DNA from: an uncultured Roseibium sp.
GTDB taxonomy: Bacteria > Pseudomonadota > Alphaproteobacteria > Rhizobiales > Stappiaceae
Direction of reading: 5' to 3'
Length of the DNA stretch: 64,000 nucleotides
Assembly: GCF_963675985.1 (NCBI RefSeq)
Contig: NZ_OY780958.1
Span: forward strand, 3,472,001-3,536,000
In this document: positions 61,982 through 64,000 of the stretch, in pieces
Numbering within the stretch: the stretch's first letter is position 1
Layout: each line of letters starts with the position of its first letter
The notes under the pieces: model-generated
What the model was told of the DNA's origin: nothing
Seen by the model: only the letters and a program-made list of their open reading frames with translations
The model's database searches: none
Translations under genes and position numbers: made by a program

Positions 61982-63118
61982 ATGATGAGCCAGGCCCGGA
62001 TAGACAGCGTTCTCAAGCTGTTTCAGGACGCCGGTCACCTCCCCATTGACCCGCCGATCCTCCAGCCCGCGAACACGTTCCTGGACCTGACGGGCGAAGA
62101 CATCCGCCGCCGTCTGTTCCTGACCAACGGTCCGGACGGCTCGGACCTGTGCCTGCGCCCGGATTTCACCATCCCGGTCTGCCGCCAGCACCTGGAACGC
62201 GGAGATGCGGGACGGCGTGCCGACTACTGTTATTCCGGACCGGTGTTCCGGCAACGAGCCCAGGGCAGCGGAGAAATCCCGCAACTGGGTGCGGAAAGCC
62301 TCGGCCGGGACGACCGGGACGAAGCGGATGCGGACATGCTCGGCCTTGCCGTCGCAGCACTTGACGCTCTGGGCATCGGCGAGCGCGACATCATCATCGG
62401 CGACGAGACCCTGTTTGCCTCCGTGCTGAGCGGACTTGATCTGCCCGCCGTCTGGCAAAGGCGCCTGCGGGATCTTTTTGGCGAGACGGACAAGCTTTCG
62501 GCCGCCATCGACCGCATGGCCGGCGCAGACCGGTCGAGCGACGACACCCGCGATGTCCGGCTCGGATTTCTTGCGGCCCTTGAAGGTGCGGACCCGGAAG
62601 CGGCCCATGCCGTCGTGGAAGACCTTCTGTCGATCGCAGGCATTTCCGCCGTCGGCGGCCGGACGCCGAGCGAGATTGCCGACCGTTTCCTGGAGCAGGC
62701 CGCTCTTGCCAACGGCTCGGGCAACCATGCACGCGCGGCCGAGGTGCTGAAGTCCTTCCTTGCCATTCGCGGCAACGCCGCAGACAGCGTATCGGCGCTC
62801 GAAACATTCGCCGGCGAGACAGGCCTAAAACTGAGCGACGCCATCGCGGGCTACCGGAACAGGCTTGAAGCCATTCGGGCGAAAGGCATCGACCCTGCCG
62901 ATCTGACCTTCGCGGCGGATTTCGGACGGCGGCTCGACTATTACACCGGCTTCGTGTTCGAAATTCACAGCCGGTCCACCGAAGCCGGTGGCCAGCTGGT
63001 TGGCGGCGGGCGCTACGACCGCCTCCTCAAGCTGCTTGGCGCAGATACGGAAGTTCCCGCTATCGGATTTTCTATCTGGCTCGACCGGATTGCCAGGATT
63101 TCAAGGCGCAGCCAATGA
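61982..63118 (+). CDS. hisZ: ATP phosphoribosyltransferase regulatory subunit
   Basis: HisZ is a paralogue of HisRS that forms the regulatory part of short-type HisG. The 378 residues have LRPDFTIPVCRQHL, YCYSGPVFRQR, ISEIPQLGAE-like GEIPQLGAESL, and GRRLDYYTGFVFEIHS with GGGRYDRLL; residues for tRNA recognition are absent, as expected. ATG 61982 or 61985 starts it, directly after hisS. The stop overlaps the hisG start (ATGA). Confidence 0.95.
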   Translation: MMSQARIDSVLKLFQDAGHLPIDPPILQPANTFLDLTGEDIRRRLFLTNGPDGSDLCLRPDFTIPVCRQHLERGDAGRRADYCYSGPVFRQRAQGSGEIPQLGAESLGRDDRDEADADMLGLAVAALDALGIGERDIIIGDETLFASVLSGLDLPAVWQRRLRDLFGETDKLSAAIDRMAGADRSSDDTRDVRLGFLAALEGADPEAAHAVVEDLLSIAGISAVGGRTPSEIADRFLEQAALANGSGNHARAAEVLKSFLAIRGNAADSVSALETFAGETGLKLSDAIAGYRNRLEAIRAKGIDPADLTFAADFGRRLDYYTGFVFEIHSRSTEAGGQLVGGGRYDRLLKLLGADTEVPAIGFSIWLDRIARISRRSQ

Positions 63119-64000
63119 CGAAGCTCACCATCGCCATTCCGTCCAAGGGGCGCTTGCAGGACAACACCCACGACTTCTTCGGCCGCGCCGGCCTGAAAGT
63201 GCTGCAGCCCGGCGGTGCGCGCAATTATCGCGGCGCGATTGCCGGACTGGACACCGTAGAGATCGCTTTCCTGTCGGCCTCCGAGATCGCCCGTGAGCTG
63301 TCCGCCGGCAGCGTGCATTTCGGCATCACCGGCCTCGACCTGGTTCATGAGAACATCACCGACCCGGATGCGAACGTGCACATCGTGACGCCGCTCGGGT
63401 TCGGCCGGGCGGATGTTGTCGTTGCCGTGCCCAATGCCTGGATCGACGTGGAAACCATGGCGGACCTCGGCGATGTGGCCTCCGATTTCCGAAACCGGCA
63501 CGGACGTCGCCTGCGGGTGGCGACGAAATACGTCACCCTGACCCGGGCCTTTTTCGCCCGTCACGGGATTGCCGACTACCGGATCGTGGAAAGCGCCGGG
63601 GCCACGGAAGGCGCGCCGGCGGCCGGATCGGCCGAACTCATCGTGGATATCACCACCACCGGGTCGACGCTGACGGCCAACAACCTGAAGATCCTCGCAG
63701 ACGGCGTGATCCTGAAGAGCCAGGCTCATCTGGTCGCGTCGCGCAACGTGGACTGGTCCGAAGAAGCCCTTGCCGGTGCCCGCGCCATTCTCGACCGTGT
63801 GGCGGCGGAAGAACAGGCCCGGGACACCCGTCTGGTCAAGGCGAGCGTGAAAGACCGGGCTGCCGCCCTGGCTGCTGCTGAAAAACTCGGTGCCAGCGAA
63901 CCCTTCACCACCACCGAACAGTCGCTGCTGACCCTGCTCTGTTCGAAGAAGGCCGTTCCGGATTGCGCCAAGATCCTGATCGAGGCGGGCGGTGCGGACA
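63115..64000 (+). CDS. hisG: ATP phosphoribosyltransferase (3' end cut by window edge)
   Basis: HisG joins PRPP and ATP in the first step of histidine synthesis. The frame starts at ATG 63115, overlapping hisZ by four bases, and remains open for 295 codons to the window end. MTKLTIAIPSKGRLQ opens it, and the PRPP loop is DITTTGSTLTANNLK. Short-type HisG that work with HisZ usually have about 230 residues, but this one continues with at least 60 more (a helical segment then SLLTLLCSKKAVPDCAKILIEAGG). That tail resembles the C-terminal ACT-like part of longer HisG. Confidence 0.95.
   Translation, partial: MTKLTIAIPSKGRLQDNTHDFFGRAGLKVLQPGGARNYRGAIAGLDTVEIAFLSASEIARELSAGSVHFGITGLDLVHENITDPDANVHIVTPLGFGRADVVVAVPNAWIDVETMADLGDVASDFRNRHGRRLRVATKYVTLTRAFFARHGIADYRIVESAGATEGAPAAGSAELIVDITTTGSTLTANNLKILADGVILKSQAHLVASRNVDWSEEALAGARAILDRVAAEEQARDTRLVKASVKDRAAALAAAEKLGASEPFTTTEQSLLTLLCSKKAVPDCAKILIEAGGAD

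Overview
The window reads as chromosomal DNA of a GC-rich alphaproteobacterium of the order Hyphomicrobiales, probably the Stappiaceae (Roseibium/Labrenzia-like). That placement is an inference from gene content: a DUF6101 protein beside ubiA and pmbA, a hisS-hisZ-hisG block, ileS-lspA followed by a small lipoprotein and two M16 peptidases, a CIRCE-controlled groESL operon, a TipF-like protein and CtrA-type boxes (TTAA-N7-TTAA). No rRNA or tRNA gene was seen. Most of the sequence is ordinary core genome with short intergenic gaps.

Layout. 1-6 kb: pmbA (cut by the left edge), a DUF6101 protein, two membrane GGDEF proteins (one with a broken active site) and ubiA. 6-14.7 kb: purD, a fluoroacetate-dehalogenase-type hydrolase, a PAS-PAS-GGDEF-EAL protein, a patatin, a small ORF behind a CtrA box, and a secreted metallo-hydrolase. 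14.7-25.6 kb: rsmD, an rluB-type pseudouridine synthase, tadA, a large ammonium transporter fused to PAS-GGDEF-EAL, mutL, a HAD hydrolase, cheZ, cheY and a MaoC hydratase. 25.6-28.1 kb: an AT-rich accessory island with two IS3-type transposase relics followed by two overlapping genes, the first with PD-(D/E)XK nuclease residues. 28.1-38.9 kb: ribF, a DMT permease, a GT87-type membrane protein, ileS, lspA, a lipoprotein and an active/inactive pair of M16 peptidases. 39-43.6 kb: an iron/cobalamin-type ABC importer whose last gene is a methyltransferase, preceded by a DUF2946-like protein. 43.6-48.6 kb: the TipF-like protein, a membrane-anchored winged-helix-type protein, a sigma-54 activator and a secreted protein. 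48.7-54 kb: groESL with a duplicated 3' end and terminator, an HTTM-DCC protein, slyX and a YoaK-type protein. 54-64 kb: a palindromic repeat between convergent genes, a yciA thioesterase, a Crp-type regulator facing a possible small RNA, a lipid-linked sugar cluster (GT2-GtrA, GT39 and a degenerate ChbG/HpnK protein), a group III truncated haemoglobin, and hisS-hisZ-hisG (hisG cut by the right edge).

Themes. Cyclic-di-GMP is prominent: five proteins carry GGDEF and/or EAL domains, two of them degenerate, and one is physically joined to an ammonium transporter. The least explained segments are the island at 25.8-27.65 kb, the Amt fusion, the CRP-type site and short C-rich transcript candidate at 55.86-55.99 kb, and several strong intergenic palindromes.
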